Assembly (NCBI GenBank): GCA_040381075.1
Contig: JBEIHX010000017.1
Coordinates: 15,935-79,934, forward strand
Length of the DNA: 64,000 bases
Reading direction: 5' to 3'
DNA from: JBEIHX01 sp040381075
GTDB lineage: Bacteria; Pseudomonadota; Alphaproteobacteria; Caulobacterales; Aquidulcibacteraceae
This document shows, in pieces, positions 63,167 through 64,000 of this stretch. The notes under the pieces were generated by a model. That model had not been told where the DNA came from. It did not search any database and worked only from the letters and a program-made list of their open reading frames with translations. A program made the translations under genes and the position numbers. Every line of letters starts with the position of its first letter. Positions within the stretch are counted from its first letter, which is position 1.

Positions 63167-64000
63167 ATGATCGAAGTCACGGATCTCGCCTACGAGTATC
63201 CCACGAAACGTGCGCTGGAGGATGTTTCCTTCAGCATCGCGCCAGGCAGCGTGACCGCGCTCGTGGGGCCCAACGGCGCAGGCAAGACCACCCTGCTGCG
63301 CCTTCTCGCCGCGCTCGATGCGCCCTATTCGGGCCGCGTCGTCGTCGATGGCCTCGACGCGGCGGCCCATCCGCGGCGGGTCCATCAACGGCTCGGATAT
63401 CTCCCGGACTTCTTCGGCCTCTACGATGAACTGACGGTGCGCCAATCGCTGGTCTACGCCGCGCTCGCCCGCAAGGTCGGGCGCGACAGGGCCGAGGCGG
63501 CCGCAGGCCAGGCGGCCGTGCGGGTCGGGCTGGGCGATCGCATGGGCGAACGCGGATCCGAACTCTCGCGCGGTCTGCGCCAGCGATTGGCGATCGCCCA
63601 AACCATCGTGCACGCGCCGCGTGTGCTGCTGCTCGATGAGCCGGCGGCCGGCCTTGATCCGGAGGCGCGCCGGGCGCTGTCAAACCTGATCCTCGAACTG
63701 CAGCGCGACGGCATGACCATCATCGTGTCGTCCCACATCCTCGCTGAACTCGAGGATTACTGCTCCGCCATGCTGGTGATGTCGCACGGACGACTGGTCG
63801 GCGGCGGCGCGATTTCAACCCAAACGGGCGGGCGCCAGCGCGTGCGCCTGCGCGCCGCCGGCGCCGGGCTGGCTGAGGCGCTGACCGCGCGCGAGTTCGG
63901 ATCCGCGTTCGCCAATGCGATCGCCCAGCCCGACCCGCACGCCCGCCTGGCCTGCGGCCGCCTCGGCCCTGTCGCGCCCGACCTTGCGGGCGAGCGCGGC
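63167..64000 (+). CDS. ABC transporter ATP-binding protein (5' part)
   Basis: The frame is open to the window end, so at least 278 residues. Walker A is GPNGAGKTTLL, the Q-loop region is LGYLPDFFGLYDELTV, the signature is LSRGLRQRLAIAQ, Walker B is VLLLDEPAAGLDPEAR and the H-loop is SSHIL. The pattern is that of exporter-type ATPases (CcmA/NatA family), often paired with a separate permease gene that would lie beyond the window. Confidence 0.93.
   Translation, partial: MIEVTDLAYEYPTKRALEDVSFSIAPGSVTALVGPNGAGKTTLLRLLAALDAPYSGRVVVDGLDAAAHPRRVHQRLGYLPDFFGLYDELTVRQSLVYAALARKVGRDRAEAAAGQAAVRVGLGDRMGERGSELSRGLRQRLAIAQTIVHAPRVLLLDEPAAGLDPEARRALSNLILELQRDGMTIIVSSHILAELEDYCSAMLVMSHGRLVGGGAISTQTGGRQRVRLRAAGAGLAEALTAREFGSAFANAIAQPDPHARLACGRLGPVAPDLAGERG

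Overview
The window is high-GC chromosomal DNA of an alphaproteobacterium, most likely of the Caulobacterales/Hyphomonadales/Parvularculales kind. This rests on gene content: a LapE-type TolC protein beside a MotA-like/MotB-like pair, DUF2336 and DUF3035 (BamF-type) proteins, a CheZ-like protein with IDALF tails, a Mcl1-type malyl-CoA lyase, and dense packing with ATGA overlaps. No rRNA or intact tRNA is present, so the taxonomic call is inference.

Layout. 0-7 kb: end of an ABC ATPase (probably type I secretion), then an operon of OmpA/MotB-like, MotA/TolQ-like and PilZ-like genes, facing a 1190-residue TolC-family protein whose first two thirds are a Pro/Ala/Gly-rich extension. 7-14 kb: a possible broken gene, a DUF2336 protein, an unknown protein, an aldo/keto reductase with a TIGR04076 partner, about 1.6 kb without a supportable gene, and a DEDD exonuclease. 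14-29 kb: housekeeping and repair genes (acnA, ATP-dependent DNA ligase, nudC, DUF1993, SnoaL-like, purA, PagL-like, EVE, SDR, an atypical beta-carbonic anhydrase, Nfu scaffold, mutM, ubiE, bfd, bfr). 29-44 kb: an XRE regulator, a HisN-like phosphatase, a FATP-type acyl-CoA synthetase, tenA, bamF, malyl-CoA lyase, cheY-cheZ, maoC-ribF-ileS-lspA and kynB-kynU. 44.3-52.3 kb: a decaying integrative element. 52.6-64 kb: a CurA-type reductase, enoyl-CoA hydratase, SLC13 transporter, polA, xthA, lolA, mscS and the start of an ABC ATPase gene.

The most notable structure is the 8,010-bp element at 44322-52338. It splits a glyoxalase/VOC gene. Both ends carry the 7-bp sequence ATGCCAT, and the right end continues into the 3' half of a tRNA-Ala(GGC), starting exactly at the anticodon loop. 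Removing the element restores the VOC reading frame (FEDLYAIQWDLIQ). The simplest reading is that an element normally specific for tRNA-Ala integrated at a secondary site matching only the 7-nt crossover. A 19-bp direct repeat made of two GGTATCG boxes sits just inside each end. The integrase is cut by an IS5-type remnant and the IS1111-type transposase has a 1-nt deletion, so the element looks immobile. It still carries an intact hipBA module.

A second theme is short tandem repeats (8-21 bp, 2-8 copies) at 19 places, mostly in gaps between genes and each with its own unit sequence. Units of 13, 14, 16 and 17 bp occur only between genes. The repeats inside genes have units of 12, 15 or 21 bp and encode linkers or tails. 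I noticed none inside the acquired element.
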